Shown in pieces: positions 44,964 to 54,784 of a stretch of DNA of 64,000 bases; the first letter of the stretch is position 1, and every line of letters begins with the position of its first letter. The stretch comes from an uncultured Eubacteriales bacterium (lineage in GTDB: Bacteria > Bacillota > Clostridia > Oscillospirales > CAG-272). The position numbers and the translations under genes are program-made. The stretch is from NCBI GenBank assembly GCA_934394585.1, contig CAKRQU010000001.1, positions 66,369 to 130,368 on the forward strand, in the 5' to 3' direction. The notes under the pieces were generated by a model that saw only the letters and a program-made list of their open reading frames with translations, did not search any database and was not told where the DNA came from.

Positions 44964-46382
44964 ATGGAAAACAAATTGACTAAAAAATATGGTCTGCTTA
45001 CAGCCATATGTATGGTTGTCGGCACGGTCGTAGGATCCGGAATCTTCTTCAAAGCGGGCAAGGTCCTCACAAACACAAACGGCAATATGCTCAAATGCCT
45101 CATCACCGTCGGCGGAGTGGGACTTATAATGCTCATCTGCTCGTACGTTTTTTCAATCCTCGCGCAGAGACATGAAAAAGTAAACGGCATAGTTGACTAT
45201 TCCGAAGTCACATGCGGACGCAAGTTCGCTTACATAGTGGGCTGGTTTATGACCACAATATACTACCCCACGATAACGTCAACCCTTGCATGGGTATCCG
45301 GGCAGTACACCTGTGTGCTTTTCGGCTGGGATCCTTGCAGCGATCTTCATATTGCTGTATCGGCATTTTATCTTATATGCGGATATTTCGTAAACGCCAT
45401 GTCTCCCAAGCTCGCCGGTAAATTTCAGGTCAGCGCAACATTTATAAAATTCGTTCCGCTCCTTGTAATGGGCGTCGTCGGAACGATTGTGGGTCTTAAA
45501 AATGGTAACATAGGTGAAGCATTCAGCGCAAATATTGTGCCTGAAGGCGGCGCTTCCGGCAGCATAATTGCCGCAATGTGTGCATTTGCTTTTGCATACG
45601 AGGGTTGGATAATAACAACCTCAATAAACTCAGAACTTAAAAACTCCAAAAAGAACCTTCCCGTCGCGCTTGTACTCGGCGCAATAATCGTCGTTTCAAT
45701 ATATCTTCTCTATTTTCTCGGTCTTTCAGGCGTTCTCAAAACGGAAGATCTTATGGCATCGGGCGACGTTCCGAAGGATGCATTCACAGCGCTTTTCAAG
45801 AACGAAGTTTTCGGTACCATCGTTTATGTATTTATTGTCATCTCCTGTCTCGGAACGATGAACGGACTTATGATCGGTTGTTGCCGCGGCATGTATTCGA
45901 TCGCTGTCCGCGGAGAAGGTCCTGCGCACAAAATGTTCGCTCAGGTCGATAACGAAACAAATATGCCTCACAACTCGTCTATCATCGGCGTTGCGCTCTG
46001 CATGCTCTGGATGTTCCAGTGGGAGCTCGGACTTATTCGCGGAAAGCTCCCCGCAATTATCGGATGGGAAAACGACGAGCTTCCCATTATCACTCTTTAC
46101 GGACTTTACATACCGATATTTGTTGTTCTTATGATAAAGGGTAAAGGGCTTAACGTATTCCAGCGTTTTATAATGCCGTTTGTTGCTTGCGTATGTTGCG
46201 GATTTATGGTTTATTCTGCAATCGCAGCGTATAAAATACAGTCGCTATATTATCTTATAGTGTTTGCTGTTATAACACTTATAGGCATTCTTTGCTACAA
46301 GGGCAGAATAAGCCTTGCTTTCTTCAAAAAAGAAGAATCTATCGCATCCGAGCCGGTAACAGAAGCTTCTGAAACAAAATAA
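44964..46382 (+). CDS. Amino acid permease, APC superfamily
   Basis: This is a membrane importer or exchanger of amino acids, 472 residues with 12 predicted helices. The first helix carries the APC backbone-binding motif MVVGTVVGSGIFFKAGKVL, and helix 6 holds FAFAYEGWIITTSINSELKN, both usual for the LAT/AdiC-type branch. The substrate is not evident. It has its own promoter and a strong terminator, so it is monocistronic. The tail after residue 455 is short and charged. Confidence 0.92.
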   Translation: MENKLTKKYGLLTAICMVVGTVVGSGIFFKAGKVLTNTNGNMLKCLITVGGVGLIMLICSYVFSILAQRHEKVNGIVDYSEVTCGRKFAYIVGWFMTTIYYPTITSTLAWVSGQYTCVLFGWDPCSDLHIAVSAFYLICGYFVNAMSPKLAGKFQVSATFIKFVPLLVMGVVGTIVGLKNGNIGEAFSANIVPEGGASGSIIAAMCAFAFAYEGWIITTSINSELKNSKKNLPVALVLGAIIVVSIYLLYFLGLSGVLKTEDLMASGDVPKDAFTALFKNEVFGTIVYVFIVISCLGTMNGLMIGCCRGMYSIAVRGEGPAHKMFAQVDNETNMPHNSSIIGVALCMLWMFQWELGLIRGKLPAIIGWENDELPIITLYGLYIPIFVVLMIKGKGLNVFQRFIMPFVACVCCGFMVYSAIAAYKIQSLYYLIVFAVITLIGILCYKGRISLAFFKKEESIASEPVTEASETK

Positions 46383-46404
46383 TTTACAACTTATAAAGCA
46401 CAAA

Positions 46405-46434
46405 AGGACTGCCGATTTGGCAGTCCTTTTGCAA
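46405..46434. terminator. Bidirectional terminator after the permease
   Basis: AAAGGACTGCCGA/TTGGCAGTCCTTTT forms a strong stem flanked by A and T runs. It can also stop transcripts coming from the minus strand. Confidence 0.8.
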
Positions 46435-46439
46435 TTTTA

Positions 46440-46650
46440 GACGTCTTTATACTTCCCCGCCGGACCGTGTACGGCGTAATTAACACCCTGCTTTTGGCAA
46501 GGATGGTGTCCTCGCCTCACACTTTACTGCTCCCAGCTTCCGCGATAAATCGTGTCATAAGCAGGAAATATGCGGGAGGTCTGCAAACCGTGCAAGGTTC
46601 GGATTCCAATTACGTGTTGTAGGTTTAATTGAAACCGTATCACGAGAAGG
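46440..46650. ncRNA. Candidate structured RNA of unknown class
   Basis: About 210 bp without a gene has many complementary parts. CGTAATT (near 46472) and AATTACG (near 46608) form a long-range 7-bp stem. ACACC/GGTGT close a hairpin near 46482-46512. CTCCC/GGGAG (near 46533/46580) and GGTTT/AAACC (near 46622-46636) could pair, as could CCGT/ACGG. The G+C content is higher than in neighbouring spacers. Position and size could fit 6S RNA or another abundant RNA, but I cannot match conserved signatures and the strand is uncertain. Confidence 0.4.
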
Positions 46651-46654
46651 GCAG

Positions 46655-46678
46655 GAAATTTTTATCTGTAAAAATTTC
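46655..46678 (-). terminator. A/T-rich hairpin at the end of the DUF1292 gene
   Basis: GAAATTTTTA (46655-46664) and TAAAAATTTC (46669-46678) form a perfect 10-bp stem overlapping the stop codon. It could be a terminator or a processing site before the structured-RNA region. Confidence 0.45.
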
Positions 46679-46961
46679 AGTCGTGGTCTATGTCGGAGAA
46701 GAATTCATCCTCGAATATGTCGGATACGCGATCAAACTCGTCGTCATCGTCAACAGTTACAAGAATGTCTTCGCCATCCTCGTCCTTTTCAAGCTTGAGA
46801 AGAACGTATTCGCCGTCCTCATTGTCCTCAAGCGGGAAAAGAGCATAATAAGTGATTCCCTCTATCTCTTTTTCGGCGATTATTTCAAAGCTACATTCTT
46901 TGCCTTCTTCGTCCGTAAGAGTTATTACGTTAGCGTCTTCTGGTGTGTATTCGTCAGTCAT
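46677..46961 (-). CDS. DUF1292 family protein
   Basis: This is a small acidic protein of 94 residues with the DUF1292 pattern: ITLTDEEGKECSFEIIAEKE, then ITYYALFPLEDNEDGEYVLL and DEDGEDILVTVDDDDEFDRV. In Firmicutes such proteins (YrzB-like) are conserved but uncharacterised and often lie near yrrL/yqgF-type genes. Here it is 78 nt from pgsA on the same strand. The very acidic tail (DEFFSDIDHD) is unusual but common in this family. A hairpin GAAATTTTTA/TAAAAATTTC overlaps its stop codon. Confidence 0.85.
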   Translation of the reverse strand: MTDEYTPEDANVITLTDEEGKECSFEIIAEKEIEGITYYALFPLEDNEDGEYVLLKLEKDEDGEDILVTVDDDDEFDRVSDIFEDEFFSDIDHD

Positions 46962-47039
46962 TTTCCGTCTCCGTGTTATTATTTTTCTCTTCTGATTTTA
47001 TTTTATACCAAAACAACGAATATGTCAATAGCTTTCGTT

Positions 47040-47627
47040 TTATTTGGAAGGGTCAAGATACTTCCAATAGCCGACAATATACGACATTCCCGACCACACC
47101 GTCATAACTGCGGCAGCCGCCATAAAGATATACGTTGCTATGTGACGATTCCATATAAGCGGCTCTATCATCGCCGTAAGAATGAAAAACATCTGTGTAC
47201 AGGTCTTTATTTTGCCGAGCCAACTCGCCGCTACGACCTTTTTATCGGGGCTTGAAGCAACAACAAGTCGCATACTTGTTACGGCAAGCTCACGCAGAAG
47301 CACCGTCATAAACGTGCAGAAGAACAGCACGGAAAATATTTTTGAGTTGCCGGATGAAGAAGCCGCTTCATAAGAGAGCGCGGCAAGCGCAGCAAGAACA
47401 AGAAATTTATCGGCAAGCGGATCAAGGAATTTTCCGAAGTCCGTTATAAGATGATATTTTCTCGCTATTTTGCCGTCAAGAAAATCGGTAAACGACGCAA
47501 GTGCAAAAACGGCTATCGAAACTATTCTTCCCCAAGTTACGCCGCCGAAACCAAGAATGAACACCAAAAACGCCGGTACAAGTAAAAGTCTGATTATTGT
47601 GAGCCTGTTAGGAACGTTCATTTTCAT
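47040..47627 (-). CDS. pgsA: CDP-diacylglycerol-glycerol-3-phosphate 3-phosphatidyltransferase
   Basis: This is a membrane enzyme making phosphatidylglycerol phosphate, the first step to acidic phospholipids. The 195-residue protein has about five membrane helices. The CDP-alcohol phosphotransferase motif D-x2-D-G-x2-A-R-x8-G-x3-D-x3-D is seen as FLDGKIARKYHLITDFGKFL followed by DPLADK. GGAG lies 9 nt before the ATG. The gene follows rimO by 4 nt, a common arrangement in Firmicutes. Confidence 0.94.
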   Translation of the reverse strand: MKMNVPNRLTIIRLLLVPAFLVFILGFGGVTWGRIVSIAVFALASFTDFLDGKIARKYHLITDFGKFLDPLADKFLVLAALAALSYEAASSSGNSKIFSVLFFCTFMTVLLRELAVTSMRLVVASSPDKKVVAASWLGKIKTCTQMFFILTAMIEPLIWNRHIATYIFMAAAAVMTVWSGMSYIVGYWKYLDPSK

Positions 47628-47631
47628 TTCA

Positions 47632-48987
47632 TCATTCTCCTTCTCTTATAAGCTTTCCCACGAGGTCATAATCCAGAATTTCGTCAATTTTAACCTTTAC
47701 AAATTCTCCTTCTCTTACGCGCTTCTTTCCGAGCTCGTTTGTGAAGAACACTTTCGTGTCTATGTCCGGAGCGTCAGACGCGCTTCTTCCGTAATACGAT
47801 TCCGAAACAGGATCAAAGCCTTCGCAAAGCACGGTTACCGTTTTTCCGAGCATTTTTTCGTTGAGTTCGGAAGTGACGGCAAGCTGCTCCTGCATTATTA
47901 TATCGTAACGGTCCTGCTTTGTCTGCTCGTCTATCTGGTCGGGCATTTCGGCGGCAAGAGTGCCTTCTTCGGGAGAGAACGTAAACGCACCGAGACGCTC
48001 AAACTTTGTTTTGCTCACGAATTCGCACAGCTCTTCAAAATCCTTTTCCGTCTCGCCGGGGAAACCAACCATAACGGTCGTCCTTATGCAGATTTCCGGA
48101 ATATTTTTGCGCAATTTTTCAATTACTTCTTTTATCAGCGCCGATCTGCCGTGACGGTTCATTTTTTCAAGAACGCTTTCGGAAATATGCTGTATCGGCA
48201 GATCTATGTATTTTACTATTCTGTCATTCGTTTTTATTTCCTCTATCAGCTCATCCGTTATCTTATCGGGATAGCAATAAAGAAGTCTTATCCACGGAAT
48301 ATTTGTTTCCTTTGTTATCGCGCGCAGAAGCTCTGCAAGCTTGTATTCGCCGTAAATATCAAGACCGTAGCGCGATGTATCCTGCGCGATAAGGTTAAGT
48401 TCCTTTACGCCGATAGCCTCAAGCTCCTTTGCCTCTTTTACGATATCCTCGATCGTTCTCGATCTCATCCTGCCTCGTATGGAGGGTATCGCGCAATAAG
48501 TGCAACGGTTATCACAGCCTTCGGCGATCTTCAGATACGCCGTGTATTCCGGAGTTGTGACTATTCTCTCTCCGCCGAGCGGAAGCGATTCCTTATCGCC
48601 ATAGCTTTCATAATGTTCACCGCGCAGAACAGCTTCAACAGCGTCGCATATCTTTGCTTCGGAGCCGAGTCCAAGCACTGCGTCAACTTCGGGCAGCTCT
48701 GCAGATATCTGCTCGCGATATCTTTCGGCAAGACAACCTGTAACAATTATAGCCTTTAACTGTTTGTGTTTCTTCAGCCATGCGACATCAAGGATGCTGT
48801 CTATCGACTCCTTCTTTGCGCTTTCTATAAAACCGCAGGTGTTAACAACTATAACGTCAGCTTCCGTGTCTTCTGGAGTTATCTCGTAGCCTGCGCCCGC
48901 AAGTCTTGCAAGCATAACTTCTGTGTCGGCAAGATTCTTTGAGCAACCGAGCGAGATAAACCCGGCCTTTGTCTTTTTCTTTGTCAT
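47632..48987 (-). CDS. rimO: Ribosomal protein S12 methylthiotransferase RimO
   Basis: This radical-SAM enzyme adds a methylthio group to Asp of ribosomal protein S12. The 451-residue protein has the UPF0004 domain (GFISLGCSKNLADTEVML with the first cluster Cys). Its radical-SAM motif is EGCDNRCTYCAIPSIRGRMR (CxxxCxxC, near residue 158), and a C-terminal TRAM domain follows (residues about 380-450). The SLGCSKN start and the IPSIRG stretch separate it from MiaB. AAGGAC precedes the ATG. Confidence 0.95.
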   Translation of the reverse strand: MTKKKTKAGFISLGCSKNLADTEVMLARLAGAGYEITPEDTEADVIVVNTCGFIESAKKESIDSILDVAWLKKHKQLKAIIVTGCLAERYREQISAELPEVDAVLGLGSEAKICDAVEAVLRGEHYESYGDKESLPLGGERIVTTPEYTAYLKIAEGCDNRCTYCAIPSIRGRMRSRTIEDIVKEAKELEAIGVKELNLIAQDTSRYGLDIYGEYKLAELLRAITKETNIPWIRLLYCYPDKITDELIEEIKTNDRIVKYIDLPIQHISESVLEKMNRHGRSALIKEVIEKLRKNIPEICIRTTVMVGFPGETEKDFEELCEFVSKTKFERLGAFTFSPEEGTLAAEMPDQIDEQTKQDRYDIIMQEQLAVTSELNEKMLGKTVTVLCEGFDPVSESYYGRSASDAPDIDTKVFFTNELGKKRVREGEFVKVKIDEILDYDLVGKLIREGE

Positions 48988-49054
48988 TTTTTGTTTGTCC
49001 TTATGCTTTTGTATATTTTGATTTCTTTCGCCGAAAATTCAGCAGTTGCCGGAG

Positions 49055-50464
49055 TTATTGCTTCTTATACGTTGTACCGTTCGGCGTGTCGATAAGCACT
49101 ATTCCCTGCGCAAGAAGTTCTGCTCTTATAGCGTCCGCCTTTGCGTAGTCCTTTGCTTTTTTGGCAGCCGCTCTTTCGGCTATCTTTTCAAGTATTGCAG
49201 GATCGCCCTCCTCTGCCGCAGGTTCTTCTTTTTTAACCGTTGCGTCTTTAAGTCCGAGCGAAAGCACCGAGTCGATTGCGTCGATCGCCGCGCGTTTTTC
49301 CGCGCCCGTAGCATCGGACTTGAGAATATCATAAAGCGATGTGACTGCGAGAGAGGTATTAAGATCGTTTGACATTGCGTCGTCAAAGCCGCGGAGAAGC
49401 GCTTTTACTTTTGCCTCATCTATTTCGCCCGTGCGTTCGGTAGCCGCAACTCTTGCATAAAGTTTTGAATATGCAGCCGCAGCATTGTCAAGCGAAGCAA
49501 ACGAGAAAGTCAACGGCTTTCTGTAATGGCTCTGAAGGCAGAAATATCTGTACGCAAGCGGATCATAGCCTTTGGACTTGAGAAGCGACACCGTAAGAAA
49601 CTCGCCTTTGGACTTACTCATCTTGCCCGTTTCATCGTTCAGGTGCTGAACGTGGAACCAATATCCGCACCATTTATGACCGAGATATGCCTCGCTCTGT
49701 GCTATTTCGTTTGTGTGATGCGGGAAAATATTATCAACGCCGCCGCAGTGAATATCAAGATATTCTCCGAGATATTTCATACTTATGCAACTGCATTCTA
49801 TGTGCCATCCGGGATATCCCACTCCCCACGGGCTGTCCCATTTCAGTTCCTGCTCATCGAATTTTGATTTCGTAAACCAAAGAGCGAAGTCGCTCTTGTT
49901 CTTTTTGTTTTCATCCTCGCCGACGTCGTCTCTGACTCCGACCATAAGATTTTCGGTGTTGTCCGCATGACCTGCAAGCTCACCGTAGTTTTCCGATTTC
50001 GATGTGTCAAAATACACGTTTCCGCCGGCAACATAAGCGTAGCCTTTGTCTATAAGCGCGGAAATAACGCGGATAAAGTCATCAATACAGCCTGTCGCGG
50101 GCTGGACAATCTCCGGCTTCTTTATATTGAGCGCGTCGCAATCCGCAAAAAATGCGTCCGTATAGAACTGCGCGACCTGCATTACAGTTTTATGCTCGCG
50201 CTTTGCGCCCTTGAGCATCTTATCCTCGCCCGTATCGGCATCGCTTGTAAGATGCCCTACGTCGGTTATATTCATAGCGCGCTTCACGTCATAGCCGGCA
50301 AAGCGCAGATATTTTTCAAGCACGTCCTCCATCATATACGAACGGAGATTGCCTATATGTGCATAATGATAAACGGTAGGACCGCAGGTGTACATTTTCA
50401 CCTTGCCGCTTTCATGCGGAACGAATTCTTCAACCGTTTTGGTTAGCGTATTGTAAAGCTTCAT
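49055..50464 (-). CDS. cysS: Cysteinyl-tRNA synthetase
   Basis: This enzyme charges tRNA-Cys. The 469-residue class I synthetase has the HIGH-like motif YAHIGNLRSY, the zinc-binding Cys near residue 27 (MYTCGPTVYHYAHIG) with WHIECSCIS, and the KMSKS signature GKMSKSKGEFLTV. The DALR-type anticodon domain covers about 350-465. I chose the ATG at 50464 with GGAGGC upstream; an earlier in-frame start 16 codons upstream overlaps the promoter. Confidence 0.95.
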   Translation of the reverse strand: MKLYNTLTKTVEEFVPHESGKVKMYTCGPTVYHYAHIGNLRSYMMEDVLEKYLRFAGYDVKRAMNITDVGHLTSDADTGEDKMLKGAKREHKTVMQVAQFYTDAFFADCDALNIKKPEIVQPATGCIDDFIRVISALIDKGYAYVAGGNVYFDTSKSENYGELAGHADNTENLMVGVRDDVGEDENKKNKSDFALWFTKSKFDEQELKWDSPWGVGYPGWHIECSCISMKYLGEYLDIHCGGVDNIFPHHTNEIAQSEAYLGHKWCGYWFHVQHLNDETGKMSKSKGEFLTVSLLKSKGYDPLAYRYFCLQSHYRKPLTFSFASLDNAAAAYSKLYARVAATERTGEIDEAKVKALLRGFDDAMSNDLNTSLAVTSLYDILKSDATGAEKRAAIDAIDSVLSLGLKDATVKKEEPAAEEGDPAILEKIAERAAAKKAKDYAKADAIRAELLAQGIVLIDTPNGTTYKKQ

Positions 50465-50500
50465 ACTGCCTCCATAAGATATATATAACTTTTCTATTGT

Positions 50501-50529
50501 ATTATAATACATTTTCTGCGATTTGTAAA
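50501..50529 (-). promoter_or_regulatory. Promoter of cysS
   Basis: TTTACA (50529-50524), a 17-bp spacer and TATAAT (50506-50501) lie about 37 bp before the ATG. No T-box leader fits in this short space. Confidence 0.75.
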
Positions 50530-50554
50530 GATATGTTTTTTCACAATAATATAA

Positions 50555-50598
50555 AAACAGCCGTGCAAAACGCTTTGTTCTGCGCGGCTGTGCCTGTT
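50555..50598 (-). terminator. Terminator of the V-type ATPase operon
   Basis: CAGCCGTGCA pairs with TGCGCGGCTG (one mismatch) around a 13-nt loop. On the minus strand it ends in CGGCTGTTTTTATA. Confidence 0.75.
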
Positions 50599-50608
50599 TT
50601 TGTGTTAT

Positions 50609-51262
50609 TCAGCTCTTGCCCTCAAGCTGGGCTTTTATCATCATATCCTTGACTTTCATAAGTCTCGTAAGGTTTCCGCGTTCGTTTTCGTCAAGCTTCA
50701 TAGTTATGGATTTTATCGTTTCCTCTATCTGCGGTATCATAACGTGTTCAAGAGCGTTAACTCTTCTGCGCGTTTTTTCTATTTCCTCCGCCATGAGCTG
50801 AGAGCTTTTTTCAAGCTCGGCAAGCTTTATCATATCGGGAAGTATTTCCGAAAGCTCCATAACCGCCATATCTATCTCGCCCGAAGTAAATGCCAGGCCG
50901 AAGTTATACCCGTCCGATTGGTGTGCACCTTTAAGGTCATAGGTGAACACCGGAACGATAACGCTCATAACATTCTTTTCGGAAATGTCAAGCGACACCT
51001 CCTTTTTAGGAAGCATAAGCGCCTCTGTCATCACTTTCGGAGAAGTCACCGCCGAAGCGAGAGCAAAGCTCTTGTTTGACTTTTCAAGCGCCGCCTCAAC
51101 CTTTTCACGGACTTCCTTTGTTTCTTTTACAACGTCAAGGAATTGCTTCATCAGCTCGTCGCGCTTGTCTTTGAGCAGCTTATGCCCTCGTCTTGCCACA
51201 GCAAGGCGGTTTTTCAGCTTTTTCAGCTCCATGCGCGTAGGATTCACGCGAATCTGCGCCAC
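50609..51262 (-). CDS. atpD: V/A-type ATPase subunit D
   Basis: This is the central-stalk rotor subunit, 217 residues of mostly long coiled-coil helices. The N-terminus RVNPTRMELKKLKNRLAVAR with RGHKLLKDKRDEL nearby and the C-terminal helix EIEKTRRRVNALEHVMIPQI are conserved across subunit D proteins. It is the last gene of the operon and lies 21 nt behind subunit B. Confidence 0.95.
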   Translation of the reverse strand: MAQIRVNPTRMELKKLKNRLAVARRGHKLLKDKRDELMKQFLDVVKETKEVREKVEAALEKSNKSFALASAVTSPKVMTEALMLPKKEVSLDISEKNVMSVIVPVFTYDLKGAHQSDGYNFGLAFTSGEIDMAVMELSEILPDMIKLAELEKSSQLMAEEIEKTRRRVNALEHVMIPQIEETIKSITMKLDENERGNLTRLMKVKDMMIKAQLEGKS

Positions 51263-51283
51263 TTTTCATTCCCTCCCGTCGGA

Positions 51284-52660
51284 TCAGTTTTCTTTAGGCC
51301 AATATTTATCAAGTATTTCGGGCTTGATACGCTTCATTTCGGAACGCGGCAAAAGCTTTAGAAGCTGCCAGCCGATATCAAGCGTCTGTTCAATCGTTCT
51401 GTTTTCATAGAAGCTCTGGTTTACATACAGTTTTTCAAACTCGTCCGCAAATTTTGCATAAAGACGGTCGATAGGCGTAAGCGCCGCTTCGCCAAGCACC
51501 ACCATAAGCTCCTTCGCTTCTTTTCCGCGCGCATAGCTTGAGAAAAGCTGGTTCATAGTTCCCGCGTGATCTTCTCTCGTCTTTCCTACACCTATTCCCT
51601 TATCTTTCAGACGTGAAAGAGACGGAAGAACATCGACCGGCGGCAGGATACCCTTTCTGTAAAGGTCGCGCGAAAGAATTATCTGCCCTTCCGTGATATA
51701 TCCCGTAAGGTCGGGAATGGGATGAGTTTTATCGTCTTCCGGCATTGTAAGGATAGGTATCATTGTAATCGAACCTTCCCTGTCAAGCTTTCTGCCTGCG
51801 CGCTCATACATCGTAGCAAGGTCGGTGTAAAGATATCCGGGATATCCTCGTCTGCCGGGAACCTCTTTTCTCGCAGCGGATACCTCACGAAGCGCTTCCG
51901 CATAGTTTGTGATATCCGTAATAATTACAAGAACGTGCATGTTCTTTTCAAAAGCAAGATATTCTGCAGCCGTAAGAGCCATACGCGGCGTAGATATACG
52001 CTCGATCGCAGCGTCGGACGCAAGATTTATAAAAAGCACCGTGCGGTCGATGGCACCTGTGCGTTTGAAGTCGGAAATGAAGAAATCCGCTTCCTCAAAC
52101 GTGATGCCGACAGCTGCAAATACAACGGCAAAGTTTGTATCCGTGCCGCGAACCTTTGCCTGACGCGCTATCTGAGCGGCAAGATTTGCGTGCGGCATGC
52201 CCGAACCCGAGAATATCGGCAGCTTCTGTCCGCGTACAAGAGTATTGAGTCCGTCTATTGTGGAAATTCCCGTCTGAATGAATTCCGACGGATAGTTTCT
52301 CGCCGCAGGATTTATAGGCGTACCGTTTATATCAAGCATTTTTTCGGGAATTATTTCAGGACCGCCGTCAATAACCTCTCCCATACCGGAGAAAACTCTT
52401 CCAAGCATATCGGAAGAAACGCCAAGCTCCACCCCGTGACCGAGAAAACGCACCTTGCTCTGTGCAAGGTTAAGTCCTGCCGAGCTTTCAAAAAGCTGAA
52501 CGAGAACGTTATCGCCGTTTACTTCAAGCACACGGCAACGACGCACCGAACCGTCCGGAAGCTCAATTTCGCCAAGCTCATCATACTTAACGCCATCCAC
52601 CTTTCGGACAAGCATAAGAGGTCCGGCGACTTCTTCTATCGTCTTATATTCTCTTATCAT
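51284..52660 (-). CDS. atpB: V/A-type ATPase subunit B (non-catalytic)
   Basis: This 458-residue subunit alternates with A in the headpiece. The nucleotide-binding region is degenerate ([20 protein letters not shown] in place of a Walker A GKT), as normal for B subunits. [16 protein letters not shown] and the ATPase alpha/beta signature [16 protein letters not shown] are present. The start overlaps the stop of the A gene by one base (TAATG), a sign of coupled translation at 1:1. Confidence 0.96.
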   Translation of the reverse strand: MIREYKTIEEVAGPLMLVRKVDGVKYDELGEIELPDGSVRRCRVLEVNGDNVLVQLFESSAGLNLAQSKVRFLGHGVELGVSSDMLGRVFSGMGEVIDGGPEIIPEKMLDINGTPINPAARNYPSEFIQTGISTIDGLNTLVRGQKLPIFSGSGMPHANLAAQIARQAKVRGTDTNFAVVFAAVGITFEEADFFISDFKRTGAIDRTVLFINLASDAAIERISTPRMALTAAEYLAFEKNMHVLVIITDITNYAEALREVSAARKEVPGRRGYPGYLYTDLATMYERAGRKLDREGSITMIPILTMPEDDKTHPIPDLTGYITEGQIILSRDLYRKGILPPVDVLPSLSRLKDKGIGVGKTREDHAGTMNQLFSSYARGKEAKELMVVLGEAALTPIDRLYAKFADEFEKLYVNQSFYENRTIEQTLDIGWQLLKLLPRSEMKRIKPEILDKYWPKEN

Positions 52661-54429
52661 TATCTGTCCTCCTTATCGGTGAGAGCGGCAAGCTCTGCTG
52701 AGATCTCGCGATCTATATCTTCAAATTCGCTTACATATTTTTCGGGAGCAACGCTCTTTGCTCGTCCGATTCTTTCCCTTACGGGAAGCTCCGCTATCTT
52801 TTCTATATCTGCGCCGCGTTTCAGTGCGTCGCCCGATTTTTTATAGAATGAAAGTATCAGCTTTATAAGTCTGTACTGCTTGTCAAGCGAGGTATACGAG
52901 TCGCCATCCTCGAAGGCGTTCTGCTGGAGGAAGTCCTCGCGAACGGAACGTGCCGCTTCAAGCGTAAGTCTTTCGCTCGGAGAAAGCGCGTCCACACCTA
53001 CAAGCTTTACTATTTCTTCAAGCTCGTTTTCAACCGAGAGAATTCTCATAGCCTCGCCCGTCACTGCGTTCCAATCGCGCGCGACGTTTGCATTGAACCA
53101 CTCTTCAAGCTTGTCCTTGTAAAGCGAATACGATGTCAGCCAGTTTATCGCCGGGAAATGACGGCGATAAGCAAGGGACGAGTCAAGTCCCCAGAACACT
53201 TTTACGATACGAAGTGTCGCCTGCGAAACGGGCTCGGAAATATCGCCGCCCTGCGGAGACACCGCGCCTATCGCGGAAAGCGTTCCTTCTCTGCCGTCGG
53301 AGCCGAGACATATCACTTTTCCGGCTCTTTCGTAGAACTGCGCAAGACGCGAGGTAAGATATGCGGGATAGCCTTCCTCGCCGGGCATCTCTTCAAGACG
53401 TCCCGACATTTCGCGCAGAGCCTCTGCCCAGCGTGATGACGAATCTGCAATTACGGCAACGGAATATCCCATATCACGGAAGTATTCCGCTATGGTTATA
53501 CCGGTGTATATCGAAGCTTCTCTTGCGGCAACAGGCATATCCGAAGTGTTTGCTATAAGCACCGTGCGCTTCATAAGAGAATAGCCACTGCGAGGATCCT
53601 TCAGTTCCGGAAACTCGCGCAGAACGTCCGTCATTTCGTTTCCGCGCTCGCCGCAACCGATGTATATAACTATGTCAACATTGCTCCATTTTGCAAGCTG
53701 ATGCTGAACTACCGTTTTCCCCGAGCCGAACGGACCGGGAACGCACGCCGTGCCGCCCTTTGCTATCGGGAACATTGCATCTATAACTCTCTGCCCTGTT
53801 ACCATAGGTTCTGAAGGTGCAAGCTTTGACGCATACGGTCTTGCCTTTCTTACAGGCCATTTCTGCATAAGGGTTATATCAAAAGTCTTGCCTGCGTCGT
53901 TTTTTATGGCGCCTATCTTATCGGTAATCGTAAAATCTCCGGCAGATATACTTTCAACCGTGCCATCTTTACCGAAAGGCACAAGTATTTTGTGAAGCAC
54001 AAGCTCGGTTTCGTTTACCGTACCGAGAACATCTCCGGCTTTTACCTTATCGCCGACTTTAACAGCGGGAGTAAAAGCCCATTTTATATCTCTCGAAAGC
54101 GGTTTTTCATCTATTCCGCGTATTATGTTTGAACCGTACTTTTCATACATAACTTCAAGCGGACGCTGAATACCGTCATAAATATTGGTCATAAGTCCGG
54201 GACCGAGCTCAACGGAAAGCGGCTCTCCTGTGGATACGACAGTGTCTCCGCAACCGAGCCCTGCCGTTTCCTCATAGACCTGTATTGAAGCGCGATCGCC
54301 GCGCATCTCAATTATTTCCCCGATAAGACGGTCCTTTCCGACGCGTACCACGTCGAACATATTGGCTTCTCTCATTCCCTCCGCCACAACAAGAGGTCCG
54401 GAAACCTTGATAATTCTGCCTTCGGTCAT
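52660..54429 (-). CDS. atpA: V/A-type ATPase catalytic subunit A
   Basis: This is the catalytic subunit of 589 residues. It has the extra non-homologous region of V/A-type A subunits (about residues 115-190) before Walker [18 protein letters not shown] (near 235). Then come the arginine and Walker B-like stretch ([18 protein letters not shown]) and the C-terminal helical domain. The gene follows subunit F by about 35 nt. Synthesis or hydrolysis direction cannot be inferred from sequence. Confidence 0.97.
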   Translation of the reverse strand: MTEGRIIKVSGPLVVAEGMREANMFDVVRVGKDRLIGEIIEMRGDRASIQVYEETAGLGCGDTVVSTGEPLSVELGPGLMTNIYDGIQRPLEVMYEKYGSNIIRGIDEKPLSRDIKWAFTPAVKVGDKVKAGDVLGTVNETELVLHKILVPFGKDGTVESISAGDFTITDKIGAIKNDAGKTFDITLMQKWPVRKARPYASKLAPSEPMVTGQRVIDAMFPIAKGGTACVPGPFGSGKTVVQHQLAKWSNVDIVIYIGCGERGNEMTDVLREFPELKDPRSGYSLMKRTVLIANTSDMPVAAREASIYTGITIAEYFRDMGYSVAVIADSSSRWAEALREMSGRLEEMPGEEGYPAYLTSRLAQFYERAGKVICLGSDGREGTLSAIGAVSPQGGDISEPVSQATLRIVKVFWGLDSSLAYRRHFPAINWLTSYSLYKDKLEEWFNANVARDWNAVTGEAMRILSVENELEEIVKLVGVDALSPSERLTLEAARSVREDFLQQNAFEDGDSYTSLDKQYRLIKLILSFYKKSGDALKRGADIEKIAELPVRERIGRAKSVAPEKYVSEFEDIDREISAELAALTDKEDR

Positions 54430-54463
54430 TTTCTAAACCTTTCCGCGCAAAGCGCCGATAAAA

Positions 54464-54784
54464 TCAGTTGTTTTTGAAAAGTATGTCGGCGCCGACGGCG
54501 CGTTCAACGCTTTTCTTTATATTTGTCATTCCTATGCCTTTTGAACCGCTCTTGGACGGTATCATAACTACGGAAGGAAGCGTTTTATCTTTATACAGTT
54601 GTATATCTTCCCATATAAGCTCCGCAAGCTCCTCCGTTATGAAGATGACAGCGCAATTTTCCGCTTCAAGCGCTTTGAGCGCTTTTGCGGCTTTCTCTGC
54701 TCCATCCGCGATCCTTACGGTAAAGCCGACCGCCATAAATCCCAGCGAGCTTTCCCTGTCGCCTATAACGCCGATCTTATACAT
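54464..54784 (-). CDS. atpF: V/A-type ATPase subunit F
   Basis: This is a 106-residue central-stalk subunit with the Rossmann-like start MYKIGVIGDRESSLGFMAVG and CAVIFITEELAELI, both conserved in V/A-type F (NtpG) subunits. The start codon overlaps the end of the subunit C gene by 8 nt. Confidence 0.93.
   Translation of the reverse strand: MYKIGVIGDRESSLGFMAVGFTVRIADGAEKAAKALKALEAENCAVIFITEELAELIWEDIQLYKDKTLPSVVMIPSKSGSKGIGMTNIKKSVERAVGADILFKNN

Noticed and set aside
46440..46650. SRP RNA, RNase P RNA or tmRNA
   Set aside because: The signature sequences of these RNAs (GGTCAGGTCCGGAAGGAAGC-like, GAGGAAAGTCC, tmRNA ends) are not present.
50465..50560. T-box leader for cysS
   Set aside because: Only about 37 bp lie between the promoter and the start codon.
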